Source: Fusicatenibacter saccharivorans
Lineage (GTDB): Bacteria; Bacillota; Clostridia; Lachnospirales; Lachnospiraceae
Direction of reading: 5' to 3'
DNA: 64,000 nucleotides
Assembly (NCBI RefSeq): GCF_015557635.1
Contig: NZ_JADNOP010000010.1
Location: 62,001 to 126,000, forward strand
Positions 42,867-51,551 of this stretch are shown here, in pieces. Within the stretch, counting starts at the first letter, position 1, and each line of letters starts with the position of its first letter. The notes under the pieces were generated by a model. That model worked only from the letters and a program-made list of their open reading frames with translations, was not told the origin of the DNA and made no database searches. Made by a program: the position numbers and the translations under genes.

Positions 42867-43556
42867 ATGGTGTTATTTCTAAAGGTGTTTCTTACCGAGT
42901 TCATCGCAGAGATGGGCGATAAGACGCAGCTCATGCTGATTGCGCTTACTTCGAAGTACAAGCTGAAAGACATTATCCTGGGAACCGCAGCCGCGATTCT
43001 GGTACTGAATGGAATGGCGGTTCTCGCAGGCGGCCTCGTCAGCGAATTCATTCCGGACTGGCTGATTAAGACGATTGCAGCACTCGCATTTCTTTACTTC
43101 GCAGCATCCACCATTTCCGGTGATGATGACGAGGAAGAGGAAGAAGGCGGCAAATCCAAAATTCGGTTCGCACCGCTCGCCGTTTTCTGTACGTTCTTCG
43201 TAGCAGAGCTCGGAGACAAAACACAGCTTACCGCAATCACCTTTGGTGCAAATGAAGGGATGGGATCCGCATTCGTTGTATGGATCGGATGTTCTCTCGG
43301 ACTGTTCGCAGCGGATATTCTCGGAATGCTGGTCGGCTATCTCTTAAAGAGCAAGACACCGGATGGGCTGCTGAATACACTGGCGTTTGTCATCTTTTCA
43401 ATTTTCGGTGTATACACACTTTACCAGGGACTGAAACTGATCAGCGCAAGCGTCTGTCCACTGCCGGTATGGCCGGTACTGATCGCTGCAACGGCTGTTT
43501 TTGTTGTTGCATGTGTCTGTCTTTTTGTGAAAAGAGAGAAGAAAAAAGCAAAATAA
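42867..43556 (+). CDS. UPF0016/GDT1 family Mn2+/Ca2+ exporter
   Basis: The 229-residue membrane protein has the two diagnostic ExGDKTQ repeats, EMGDKTQ at about 15-21 and ELGDKTQ near 114-120, separated by an acidic loop (GDDDEEEEEGG). Bacterial relatives such as MneA export manganese. It follows the CaCA gene by 12 bases with GGGGAATGG before the ATG and shares the same riboswitch. Confidence 0.92.
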   Translation: MVLFLKVFLTEFIAEMGDKTQLMLIALTSKYKLKDIILGTAAAILVLNGMAVLAGGLVSEFIPDWLIKTIAALAFLYFAASTISGDDDEEEEEGGKSKIRFAPLAVFCTFFVAELGDKTQLTAITFGANEGMGSAFVVWIGCSLGLFAADILGMLVGYLLKSKTPDGLLNTLAFVIFSIFGVYTLYQGLKLISASVCPLPVWPVLIAATAVFVVACVCLFVKREKKKAK

Positions 43557-43560
43557 AAAC

Positions 43561-43610
43561 TGCGTGCCGCATACTCATGATTTTGATGAAAACTGCGGTG
43601 CGCATTTTTT
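43561..43610 (+). terminator. terminator after the UPF0016 gene
   Basis: An 11-bp stem (43561-43571 with 43594-43604, two G-U pairs) is followed by TTTTTT. Confidence 0.85.
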
Positions 43611-43660
43611 ATGCGGCAAAATGAAAGTTTACCATTGAAGCATTTATAGGGTATAATATT

Positions 43661-43773
43661 TTGTAACTATTCAGAGCCCCATCTCGCCATATGAAATTCC
43701 AGAAAAATAGCTCATTCATGTAAACATGATTCGCGATTTTTCTTCCATTTCGCATGGCTCTGAATAGTTACAA
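43661..43773 (+). repeat. 113-nt structured repeat, copy 2 of 3 (perfect terminal inverted repeats)
   Basis: The ends are an 18-bp perfect inverted repeat (TTGTAACTATTCAGAGCC with its complement). The interior shares TCTCGCCATATGAAATT, TCATTC, the central CATGTAAACATG hairpin and TTTCGCATGGC with the copy at 63886-64000 in inverse orientation. The left end differs from the other two copies. It could be a MITE-like element or an RNA gene. It lies in a 463-base stretch (43557-44019) with a decayed gene. Confidence 0.75.
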
Positions 43774-43813
43774 TATTTTCAAATCATTATTTACGAGGAT
43801 GAAGGATAATAAC

Positions 43814-43963
43814 ATGTCTGATTTTAGTATCAACGAAATGCAGGAAATGCAGAAAGCGGGAAAAATGCGGACTGAAAAACAGAAGACCGGAATTGTATGG
43901 GATTCTCACAGGAGGACGAAAGTGAAAAACCGGAAGCTGCGTGGGAAAATCCTGTCCTTGTGA
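43814..43963 (+). pseudogene. remnant of a MazG-like pyrophosphohydrolase start
   Basis: A 49-codon frame begins MSDFSINEMQEMQK, which is how small MazG-like NTP pyrophosphohydrolases open. After that the sequence no longer fits the family and ends at 43963. GGATGAAGGA precedes the ATG. A different frame (from 43897) reads an acidic stretch and may be the remains of the gene tail. The match is short. Confidence 0.35.
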
Positions 43964-44019
43964 TAGTCAGAGGGATCAAGTATAATGAGTCATATAAAAT
44001 GTTGACGGGAGGGATTTGC

Positions 44020-45606
44020 ATGGGAAGTTATCTGAATCCGGGAAATGAAGCATTTGCGGTTGCATTAAATTCTGAGATTTATGTTGATAAAACAGGACTG
44101 CTGACTTATACGAATAAAGTCATGAACACTCTGCAGGGATATATCTGCAACAGCCGCCCGCGGCGGTTTGGAAAATCAATTACGGCAAATATGCTCACCG
44201 CGTATTACAGCAAGGGCTGCAGTTCGAAAGAAATGTTTTCCGGGCTGGAAATCAGCAGGGCAAAGGATTTTGAAAAACATCTGAATCAGTATGATGTGCT
44301 CCACTGGGATATCCAATGGTGTATGGAACCGGCAGGCGGACCGGAGCGGATTGTTTCTTATATCTCAGAAAAAACGATTTCGGAGTTAAAAGAATATTAT
44401 CCCCATATACTTCCAGAAGAAATCCGGTCACTGCCGGAGGCGCTGTCGCGGATCAACGCGGCATCCGGGACAAAATTTATTGTGATTATAGACGAATGGG
44501 ATGTTCTGATTCGTGACGAGGCGGCGGATCTCAAAACACAGGAAGAATATATCAATTTTCTGCGGGCGATGTTCAAAGGGACGGAGCCGACAAAATATAT
44601 TCAACTGGCATATCTGACAGGTATTTTGCCTGTAAAAAAAGAAAAGACACAGTCGGCGCTGAACAATTTCAAAGATTATTCGATGCTGTATGCCGGGCCG
44701 ATTGCACCATATGTAGGTTTTACAGAAACAGAAGTTCAAAAACTATGTGAAGTATATGGTCAGAAGTTTGAAGAAGTCAAACGATGGTACGACGGTTATC
44801 AGATTGGGAAATATCATGTATACAATCCAAATGCCGTTGTGAACCTGATGCTCGAAGGCGAATTCCAGAGCTACTGGTCCGGAACCGCATCCTATGAGGC
44901 GATTGTTCCGCTGATCAATATGGATTTTGATGGCCTGAAAAGTGCCGTAATCGAAATGCTTTCAGGAGATCATGTTCCGGTTGATGTTACCTCTTTTCAG
45001 AACGATACCGTTAGCTTCGCCAATAAAGACGATGTGCTGACGTATCTGATTCACCTTGGATATCTGGCCTATGACCGGACATTTAGAACTGCTTTTATTC
45101 CGAATGAGGAAATCCGTCAGGAATTGATTCTGGCAACGAAAAGGAAAAAATGGAATGAGTTGATTGTATTTCAAAAAGAATCAGAGCAGCTTCTGAAAGA
45201 TACAATTCAGATGAATGGAAACGCAGTAGCAAAAGAAATTGAAAAAATTCACAGGGAATATACTTCTGTGATTCAGTATAACAATGAAAACTCACTCAGC
45301 AGTGTTCTGTCCATTGCCTATTTGAGTTCCATGCAATACTATTTCAAACCAATCCGCGAATTTCCCGCGGGTCGTGGATTTGCAGACTTTGTGTTTATTC
45401 CAAAGCCGGAGTTTCAGAATTATTACCCGGCGCTTGTTGTGGAACTGAAATGGGACAAAAGCGTCAGAGCAGCATTAGATCAGATCAGAGACAGAAAATA
45501 TCCGGAGTCTGTTGCATGCTATGCAGGGGAGCTTTTGCTGGTGGGAATTAACTACAATGAAAAAACAAAAGAACATGAATGCCGGATTGAAAAGTATGAA
45601 AAATAA
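44020..45606 (+). CDS. AAA-ATPase-like / PD-(D/E)XK nuclease-like protein, paralog 1
   Basis: The 528-residue protein belongs to the AAA-ATPase_like plus PDDEXK_9 family. The N-terminal domain has YVDKTGLL and SRPRRFGKS in place of a standard P-loop, Walker B-like VIIDEWDVL near residue 155, and RWYDGYQIG. The C-terminal domain has GRGFADFVF and VVELKWDK, the nuclease-like D...ExK. The family is abundant in gut Firmicutes and Bacteroidetes and its role is unknown. GGGAGGG is 6 bases before ATG 44020. It is closely related to the gene at 51548-53146. Confidence 0.85.
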   Translation: MGSYLNPGNEAFAVALNSEIYVDKTGLLTYTNKVMNTLQGYICNSRPRRFGKSITANMLTAYYSKGCSSKEMFSGLEISRAKDFEKHLNQYDVLHWDIQWCMEPAGGPERIVSYISEKTISELKEYYPHILPEEIRSLPEALSRINAASGTKFIVIIDEWDVLIRDEAADLKTQEEYINFLRAMFKGTEPTKYIQLAYLTGILPVKKEKTQSALNNFKDYSMLYAGPIAPYVGFTETEVQKLCEVYGQKFEEVKRWYDGYQIGKYHVYNPNAVVNLMLEGEFQSYWSGTASYEAIVPLINMDFDGLKSAVIEMLSGDHVPVDVTSFQNDTVSFANKDDVLTYLIHLGYLAYDRTFRTAFIPNEEIRQELILATKRKKWNELIVFQKESEQLLKDTIQMNGNAVAKEIEKIHREYTSVIQYNNENSLSSVLSIAYLSSMQYYFKPIREFPAGRGFADFVFIPKPEFQNYYPALVVELKWDKSVRAALDQIRDRKYPESVACYAGELLLVGINYNEKTKEHECRIEKYEK

Positions 45607-45644
45607 GGGCATATTTCAATTTCAGTTTACAGAGATAAAAGAGT

Positions 45645-46127
45645 ATGGATAAGATAGAGATATATCATTATTTAAAAAGGCAAAATATAGCGTATGAAAT
45701 TACGGAACATAAGGCAGTTTTCAATATGGAAGAAGCAGATGCTGTTGATTTGCCGTATCCAGAGTGGGGCGCTAAAAATTTATTTGTTCGCGACGATAAA
45801 AAACGTAATTATTATTTGATAACGATGAAAGGGAACAAGCGAGTAGATTTGAAAGCGTTTCACAGGCAACGTGGTCTGCGTGCACTTTCTTTTGCAGCTG
45901 CGGAGGAATTATTTGATATTATGAAACTGATACCCGGTGCCGTTACGCCGCTTGGTATTCTAAACGATGCCGAACACAGAGTTCAAGTCTTCATGGACGT
46001 GGAATTTGTCGGAAATAAAATTGGTGTTCATCCAAATGATAATACAGCAACCGTTTGGATGCAGGCTGATGATTTAATGAAAATAATTCAGAAGCATGGA
46101 AATACTGTGGAATACGCATGTATATAA
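45645..46127 (+). CDS. ProX/YbaK-type aminoacyl-tRNA deacylase
   Basis: The 160-residue protein matches the YbaK/ProRS-associated editing domain: YEITEHKAVFNMEEAD at the start, KNLFVRDDKKRNYYLITM with the catalytic lysine region, LIPGAVTPLGILND and VGVHPNDNTATVW-like end (here KIGVHPNDNTATV). Such free-standing domains hydrolyse mischarged Ala-tRNA(Pro) or Cys-tRNA(Pro). GATAAAAGAG precedes the ATG. The sequence looks complete. Confidence 0.85.
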   Translation: MDKIEIYHYLKRQNIAYEITEHKAVFNMEEADAVDLPYPEWGAKNLFVRDDKKRNYYLITMKGNKRVDLKAFHRQRGLRALSFAAAEELFDIMKLIPGAVTPLGILNDAEHRVQVFMDVEFVGNKIGVHPNDNTATVWMQADDLMKIIQKHGNTVEYACI

Positions 46128-46137
46128 TCGAAAGGTA

Positions 46138-46587
46138 TTGCTAAAAAGTCTGAAAAAAGAAAAGTTCACAAACAAAAATGGTTCTCATTCTGCACTAAAT
46201 ATATTTACCGAGTATTCCATGACAGATCCCGGTGATCTGGCGGAATATTTTGGCTTCACAGAGCAGGAGATATCTGCCCTCTGTGAAAAATATGAGATGA
46301 GTTTTGAAGAAGCAAAAACGTAGTACGATGGTTATCAGTTGATTGCGCATCGGCAGACTGGAGATGAAATTTATTCCATGTATAGCCCGAAATCTGTGGT
46401 AGAAGCCATGCTGCGCCACAAATTCGGAACCTATTGGAACCAGACGGAAACGTATGAGGCCTTAAAAATTTATATTCAAATGGATATGGATGGCCTGAAA
46501 GATTCTGTGGTTCGAATGCTTGCCGGTATCAATTATAATAAAAAAACGAAGAAACATGAATGTGTTATTGAAGTAATGCAAAAATAA
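46138..46587 (+). pseudogene. decayed AAA-ATPase-like/PD-(D/E)XK paralog
   Basis: The readable pieces align with the middle and end of paralogs 1 and 3: HSALNIFTEYSM, then FGFTEQEISALCEKYEM, a TAG stop at 46321-46323 where paralogs have tryptophan before YDGYQ, then TYWNQTETYEALK, MDMDGLKDSVVRML. There it jumps to INYNKKTKKHECVIE, the C-terminal end, skipping about 170 residues including most of the nuclease domain. The first 190 or so residues are missing. Clearly a pseudogene. Confidence 0.88.
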
Positions 46588-46672
46588 AAACGGAAGTCTC
46601 ATGTCTGCGCAGTAAGGGTGGTGGATATGGGACTTTTTGGTAAAGATAAATAAAATTTATGGAGGAAACAGA

Positions 46673-47422
46673 ATGATTATTGATTCTTATGATATCAACA
46701 GCGAGCCGATTGTAAAGCTGGAGAATTTTTATGGGGAGAAGCAGCATCTGGTAAAAAAATGTATGGTAATTTTTTCAAAAGTAATATATGAATACATGCT
46801 TGAAAAATTCCCATGCCGACAGATTGCAGAAGTAAGAGCATGCAATGGAAATATACCGGTTTGGACTCTGCCATATGAGGAAGAAACGATTGCTTTCTAC
46901 CTGACACCAATTGGTTCCGCTCTTGCAGCAGGAACGATTGCCGAAGTCAATCATTTAACAGGAGCATCCGTCTTTATCATGTTTGGCTCGTGCGGCAGTC
47001 TGGACAAAGAAGCAACCGATGGAAAGTTTATTCTCCCAACGGAGGCATACCGGGGAGAAGGACTGTCCTATTATTTTGCAGAACCGCAGGACTACATAAA
47101 AATAAAAAACACGGACAAACTGGCGGAATTTTTCAAAGAAAGGAAACTGCCATACGTTCAGGGGCGCGTATGGACGACAGACAGTATGCTTCGGGAAACG
47201 GTAAATCTTGTAAGAAAACGAAAAGAAGAAGGATGCATTGCCGTGGAAATGGAACTCGCAGGCGTTCAGGCGATCAGTGATTTTTATGGATTTGAACTGT
47301 ATGATTTTCTTGTTGCGGGAGATGTGCTGATCGAAGGAAACTATGAAACGGATGGATTATCTGCCGCTAACCACGATCTGGACAAGCTGTTTCTGGCGCT
47401 GCAGATAGCGAAAAGTGTATAA
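46673..47422 (+). CDS. nucleoside phosphorylase (uridine phosphorylase-like)
   Basis: The 249-residue protein has the NP-I fold marks: FYLTPIGSALAAGTIAEV, MFGSCGSLD (phosphate loop), a late AVEMELAGVQAISDFYG with the ribose-contacting Glu-Met-Glu and VAGDVLIEGNYE. It splits a nucleoside with phosphate to a base and ribose-1-phosphate; the base preference is unclear. TGGAGG precedes ATG 46673; an in-frame ATG at 46637 lacks a ribosome binding site. Confidence 0.85.
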   Translation: MIIDSYDINSEPIVKLENFYGEKQHLVKKCMVIFSKVIYEYMLEKFPCRQIAEVRACNGNIPVWTLPYEEETIAFYLTPIGSALAAGTIAEVNHLTGASVFIMFGSCGSLDKEATDGKFILPTEAYRGEGLSYYFAEPQDYIKIKNTDKLAEFFKERKLPYVQGRVWTTDSMLRETVNLVRKRKEEGCIAVEMELAGVQAISDFYGFELYDFLVAGDVLIEGNYETDGLSAANHDLDKLFLALQIAKSV

Positions 47423-47502
47423 AATTACAATGTTTGAGGAAAAAGAAATATTTCAGAGCCGTTTGCAGAAACTTTTAGATAATACGAAAGCGGGAATTAT
47501 GT

Positions 47503-48042
47503 ATGGAGAATGGAATGACAATGGGCGATTGCTTACGGACGAATAAATTAATCATTTTAAGAGGAAATTCCGGCAGTGGAAAAACAACTATTGCAAAGGA
47601 ATTACAGCAAGTGTTCGGAAATAATACAATGCTGATCTCGCAGGATGTTATCCGAAGAGATATGCTCAAAGTCAAAGACGGAGAAAATACAAAGGCGCTG
47701 CCTCTTCTGGAAGAACTTCTGCGATATGGAAGAAAACACAGCGAGATTGTTATTCTGGAAGGAATACTGAATGCGGAATGGTATCGTGCATTATTTGAGC
47801 TGGCAGTAGCTTTATATGGAAAAAATATATACGCATATTACTTCGACATCCCCTTCGAGGAGACCGTGAAGCGCCACAAAACAAAGCCGAACTGCAATGA
47901 TTTCAGTGCAGAAGATATGCAGAGATGGTGGAACGAAAAAGATTATACATCCGTTCTGTATGAAACCAGAATAACGGCGGATCAGGACAGAGAAAGCATA
48001 GTTCGTGACATCTGTCAAAACATAATATCTAATGGAAAATAA
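47503..48042 (+). CDS. P-loop kinase, zeta-toxin-like
   Basis: The 179-residue protein has Walker A RGNSGSGKTTIAK at about 20-32, LISQDVIRRDML with an acidic strand, and a lid arginine region KRHKTKPNC. It resembles small AAA_33/zeta-like kinases that phosphorylate small molecules. Three in-frame ATG codons (47503, 47515, 47521) are possible; the last two have GGAG at a better distance. A short frame at 47430-47546 overlaps the start and may be noise. Confidence 0.7.
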   Translation: MENGMTMGDCLRTNKLIILRGNSGSGKTTIAKELQQVFGNNTMLISQDVIRRDMLKVKDGENTKALPLLEELLRYGRKHSEIVILEGILNAEWYRALFELAVALYGKNIYAYYFDIPFEETVKRHKTKPNCNDFSAEDMQRWWNEKDYTSVLYETRITADQDRESIVRDICQNIISNGK

Positions 48043-48155
48043 TTGCTTCGGACAGGGAATGATCTTTGTTCTGCCAGAGAAATATGATAAAATAGAAACA
48101 GAAATAAATTTTTGCAAGCCTGTCGGTGGTAAAGGATTTAGGAAGGAGCAGACCC

Positions 48156-49844
48156 ATGAAATCAGTAATTTCCATTGGAAATCAGGATTTTATATCCATC
48201 AGAAAGAATAACTGTTTTTATATCGATAAGACGGATTTTATCAGGGAATGGTGGGACAATCAGGACAGTGTTACTCTGATCACACGCCCAAGAAGATTCG
48301 GCAAGACCCTGAATATGAGTATGGTCGAATATTTCTTTTCCGTAAATCATTCCGAATGCAGCAAATATTTTGAAGACCTTGTCATCTGGAAAGAGGAAAG
48401 ATTTCGTAAGCTGCAGGGAACGTATCCGGTGATTTCCCTCAGCTTTGCAGATATCAAGGCAACCACATATGAGACTGCAAGAAGAGCGGTAATTCGTAAG
48501 CTGGTAAAATTATATAGTACTTTTGAATTTGTCAAATCCAGCAAAGTATTAAATGAAAAAGACCGCGCCTATTTTGATTCCGTTGAAGAAAATATGTCGG
48601 ATGATGCGGCAGCAGTAGCTGTCAATTATCTGTCCGATTATCTGAGCCGCTATTACGGAAAAAAGGTGATTATTCTTCTGGATGAGTATGATACTCCTTT
48701 GCAGGAATCGTATATTCATGGGTATTGGGAGAATCTTACTGCGTTTATCAGAAGCCTGTTCAATTCCACATTCAAAACGAATCCCTATATGGAACGGGGA
48801 CTGCTGACAGGAATAACAAGAGTCAGTAAAGAATCTATCTTTTCCGATCTGAATAATCTTGAAGTTGTAACAACAACATCGGAAAAGTACAGCGGCTCGT
48901 TTGGCTTTACAGAAGAAGAAGTCTTTCATGCGCTGGAGGAAAATGGGCTGTCCGATGAAAAAGGAACCGTCCGCTATTGGTATGATGGATTTTCCTTTGG
49001 AAAACGGAAGGATATTTACAATCCGTGGTCCATTACAAAATATCTGGACACGGGAGAATATGGAACGTACTGGGCAGACACCAGCGGAAATATGCTGATC
49101 TCCAATCTGATCCGTCGAAGTCCTGCAAAGATCAAGACGGAAATGGAAGATTTATTAAACGGCAGAGTGATCTGCACAGAATTGGATGAGCAGGTTATTT
49201 TTGAACAGCTTGGCAGAAAGCGGGGAGCCATCTGGAGTCTTATGCTTGCGAGCGGATATCTGAAAGTGGATCGGTACGAAATGGATAACCGAACAGGAAA
49301 GCGCCAGTATGATTTGAAAGTGACAAATCATGAGACAATGCTGATGTTTGAACAAATGATAGAGGACTGGTTTACAGAAGAAGATTCTGCATATGGCAAT
49401 TTTAAAGATGCTCTGCTTGCCGGAGATCTGGATTATATGAACCAGTTTATGAATCAGGTAGCACTTCAGACATTCAGCAGTTTCGACACGGGCGGAAAAC
49501 CATCAGAGGAACTCGAACCAGAAAGATTTTACCATGGATTTGTCCTTGGGCTGATTGTTGATCTGGCCGGAAAATACAGAATCACTTCCAACAGAGAAAG
49601 TGGATTCGGAAGGTATGACGTAGTAATGGAGCCATTGAAAGAAAACCTGGATGCGATCGTAATGGAATTTAAGGTTCAGAACACATCAAAAGAAAAGTCG
49701 CTGGAAGAGACGGTGGAGCATGCACTTCGTCAGATTCAGGAAAAACAGTATGACACAGAATTGCTTGCCAGAGGAATCGCAAAGGAGCGGATCAGGTATT
49801 ATGGATTTGCGTTTCGGGGGAAGAAAGTGTTGATTGGAAATTAA
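48156..49844 (+). CDS. AAA-ATPase-like / PD-(D/E)XK nuclease-like protein, paralog 2
   Basis: The 562-residue protein is of the same family as the genes at 44020 and 51548 but from another subgroup. It has FYIDKTDFI, TRPRRFGKTLNMSM, IILLDEYDTPLQES as Walker B region, YWYDGFSFG, and at the end RYDVVMEPL and AIVMEFKVQ as the nuclease-like motif. The usual function is not known. GGAAGGAG precedes ATG 48156. The acetyltransferase gene begins 1 base after its stop. Confidence 0.85.
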   Translation: MKSVISIGNQDFISIRKNNCFYIDKTDFIREWWDNQDSVTLITRPRRFGKTLNMSMVEYFFSVNHSECSKYFEDLVIWKEERFRKLQGTYPVISLSFADIKATTYETARRAVIRKLVKLYSTFEFVKSSKVLNEKDRAYFDSVEENMSDDAAAVAVNYLSDYLSRYYGKKVIILLDEYDTPLQESYIHGYWENLTAFIRSLFNSTFKTNPYMERGLLTGITRVSKESIFSDLNNLEVVTTTSEKYSGSFGFTEEEVFHALEENGLSDEKGTVRYWYDGFSFGKRKDIYNPWSITKYLDTGEYGTYWADTSGNMLISNLIRRSPAKIKTEMEDLLNGRVICTELDEQVIFEQLGRKRGAIWSLMLASGYLKVDRYEMDNRTGKRQYDLKVTNHETMLMFEQMIEDWFTEEDSAYGNFKDALLAGDLDYMNQFMNQVALQTFSSFDTGGKPSEELEPERFYHGFVLGLIVDLAGKYRITSNRESGFGRYDVVMEPLKENLDAIVMEFKVQNTSKEKSLEETVEHALRQIQEKQYDTELLARGIAKERIRYYGFAFRGKKVLIGN

Positions 49845-49845
49845 A

Positions 49846-50304
49846 ATGAGAGAAAATATGAAAATCAGAAAAGCAGAACTGAAAGACCTGTCCAGAATTG
49901 CGGAAATTTTCGTGTTCAACAACCGAATCAATTATTTCCCGATTTTTCACGAGGAGGCCTATTCCTTCGGTGAAATGCAGGTAGTCCCGATGATCGACCA
50001 GTACTTTAAGAAAGAAGAAATCTTAAACCGCATCTATGTCTACGATGATGGAATTATAAGAGGTTTTACAGAAATCAACGGAACCGAAATCTGTAAACTA
50101 TACGTAGATCCATGTCTGCAGAACAACGGAGTCGGCCACGGGCTGATTACCTTTGCAATTGAAAAGTTTGACGCAGACCATCTATGGGCATTGGAGAAAA
50201 ATACGCGTGCCATTGCGTTTTACAACCGCCACGGATTTCGGTGGACAGGAACGAAACAGCTGGAAGCAGGAACGACAGAATATCTGCTGGAATTAAGACG
50301 ATGA
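49846..50304 (+). CDS. GNAT-family acetyltransferase
   Basis: The 152-residue protein has the GNAT core: MKIRKAELKDLSRIAEIF, ICKLYVDPCLQNNGVGHGLI as the acetyl-CoA loop and AIAFYNRHGFRWTG near the end. This is close to PhnO/YkkB-like N-acetyltransferases. The start may be 49846 or 49858; neither has a strong ribosome binding site, and it lies directly behind the AAA-like gene. Confidence 0.8.
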   Translation: MRENMKIRKAELKDLSRIAEIFVFNNRINYFPIFHEEAYSFGEMQVVPMIDQYFKKEEILNRIYVYDDGIIRGFTEINGTEICKLYVDPCLQNNGVGHGLITFAIEKFDADHLWALEKNTRAIAFYNRHGFRWTGTKQLEAGTTEYLLELRR

Positions 50305-50411
50305 GAGCACGACGTGTTTTCTGTCCTTCCTGCAAAAATTAAAGCAGGAGAAAACGGTCTTGTATTTTAACCGACTCAAGCAAGTAGCGAAGCGGATTGC
50401 GAATATCCGCT

Positions 50412-51551
50412 TTACTGAAGCAAAAATAGCCGAAAAGCCTGTTCTACCGTATCGGTCATATTTTCTGCCGCATTTTTCACATCCATAGCTTCTTCGAGTG
50501 AAACGACGCTCCGCAGAATCGGGAAAAAGGCATCAATTCCGGCGGCGTTGCATGCAGATGCATCTTTTGTAACACAGCCTGAGAACGCAAGGACAGGTTT
50601 GCCGTATTCTTTTGACAGTTTTGCAACTCCAATCGGCGCTTTTCCCATCACGGTTTGCCCATCGAGCTGTCCCTCACCGGTGATGACAAGATCAGCGTCT
50701 CTCACATCATCACGAAGTCGGGTTTCGTCCAGTACGATCTGAATGCCGGGTTCCAGTGAAGCAGAAAGAAACGTCTGAAAAGCAAATCCAAGTCCGCCCG
50801 CAGCACCCGTTCCGGGAAATTCCGCGTCGACGTTCGGGAATGTTTTCCGGCAGAGTGCGGCGTAGGAGGCAAGCGATGTGTCCATACGTTTGATCATGAC
50901 AGCATCCGCACCCTTCTGCGGTCCGAAAACGGCGCTGCAGCCGTTGGAACCGCAGAGCGGATTCGTTACATCGCAGGCAATACGGAAGGTGCATTCCGAA
51001 AGTTCCGGCAGAACGTGATCTGCCGTAATCGCGGTAAGAGATTCCAGTCCGACAGCACCAAAAGGAACCTGTTTTCCTTCTGCATCGAGCAGTCCGAAAC
51101 CGAGTGCCTGTAGCATACCAATACCGCCGTCATTTGTGGCACTTCCGCCGATTCCAATGATAAAGCGGTGGCAGCCATTGCGGATGGCATCGCAGATAAC
51201 CTCACCGACACCGTACGTTGTGGTGTACAGCGGATTTTTCTCATCGCCGTGTACCTGCGTAATACCGGCAGCCCCCGACATCTCGATAATGGCGGTCTGC
51301 GTCCGGTCGATGATGCCATACGGGCAGATAACCTGCTTTCCGGCAGGACCGGTCACCGAAACGGAGACAAGCCGTCCGCCAAGACCTTCGGTCAGTGCCT
51401 GAACGGTACCTTCACCGCCATCGGCAAGCGGGCGCACAACCGTCTCCACCTTCGGATCGACACGATAAATCCCGGTGGCGGCCGCTGTTCCTGCCTGCAG
51501 AGAGGAAAGGCTTCCTTTAAAAGAATCAATTGCAATCACAACTTTCATCAT
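50412..51551 (-). CDS. glxK: glycerate kinase
   Basis: The 379-residue protein has the GlxK/GarK pattern: VVIAIDSFKGSLSS at the N-terminus, RPLADGGEGTVQAL, IGIGGSATNDGGIGML, and DLVITGEGQLDGQT followed by GKAPIGVAKL. It phosphorylates D-glycerate to 2- or 3-phosphoglycerate. AGGAG lies 6 bases before the start, and the first of two ATG codons overlaps the stop of the AAA-like gene upstream. This is an odd coupling for a housekeeping enzyme. A 7-bp hairpin without T-run follows the stop (50391-50411). Confidence 0.92.
   Translation of the reverse strand: MMKVVIAIDSFKGSLSSLQAGTAAATGIYRVDPKVETVVRPLADGGEGTVQALTEGLGGRLVSVSVTGPAGKQVICPYGIIDRTQTAIIEMSGAAGITQVHGDEKNPLYTTTYGVGEVICDAIRNGCHRFIIGIGGSATNDGGIGMLQALGFGLLDAEGKQVPFGAVGLESLTAITADHVLPELSECTFRIACDVTNPLCGSNGCSAVFGPQKGADAVMIKRMDTSLASYAALCRKTFPNVDAEFPGTGAAGGLGFAFQTFLSASLEPGIQIVLDETRLRDDVRDADLVITGEGQLDGQTVMGKAPIGVAKLSKEYGKPVLAFSGCVTKDASACNAAGIDAFFPILRSVVSLEEAMDVKNAAENMTDTVEQAFRLFLLQ

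Noticed and set aside
47430-47546. 38-codon frame MFEEKEIFQSRLQKLL... before the zeta-like kinase
   Set aside because: It overlaps the kinase start in another frame, has no ribosome binding site and no recognisable family.
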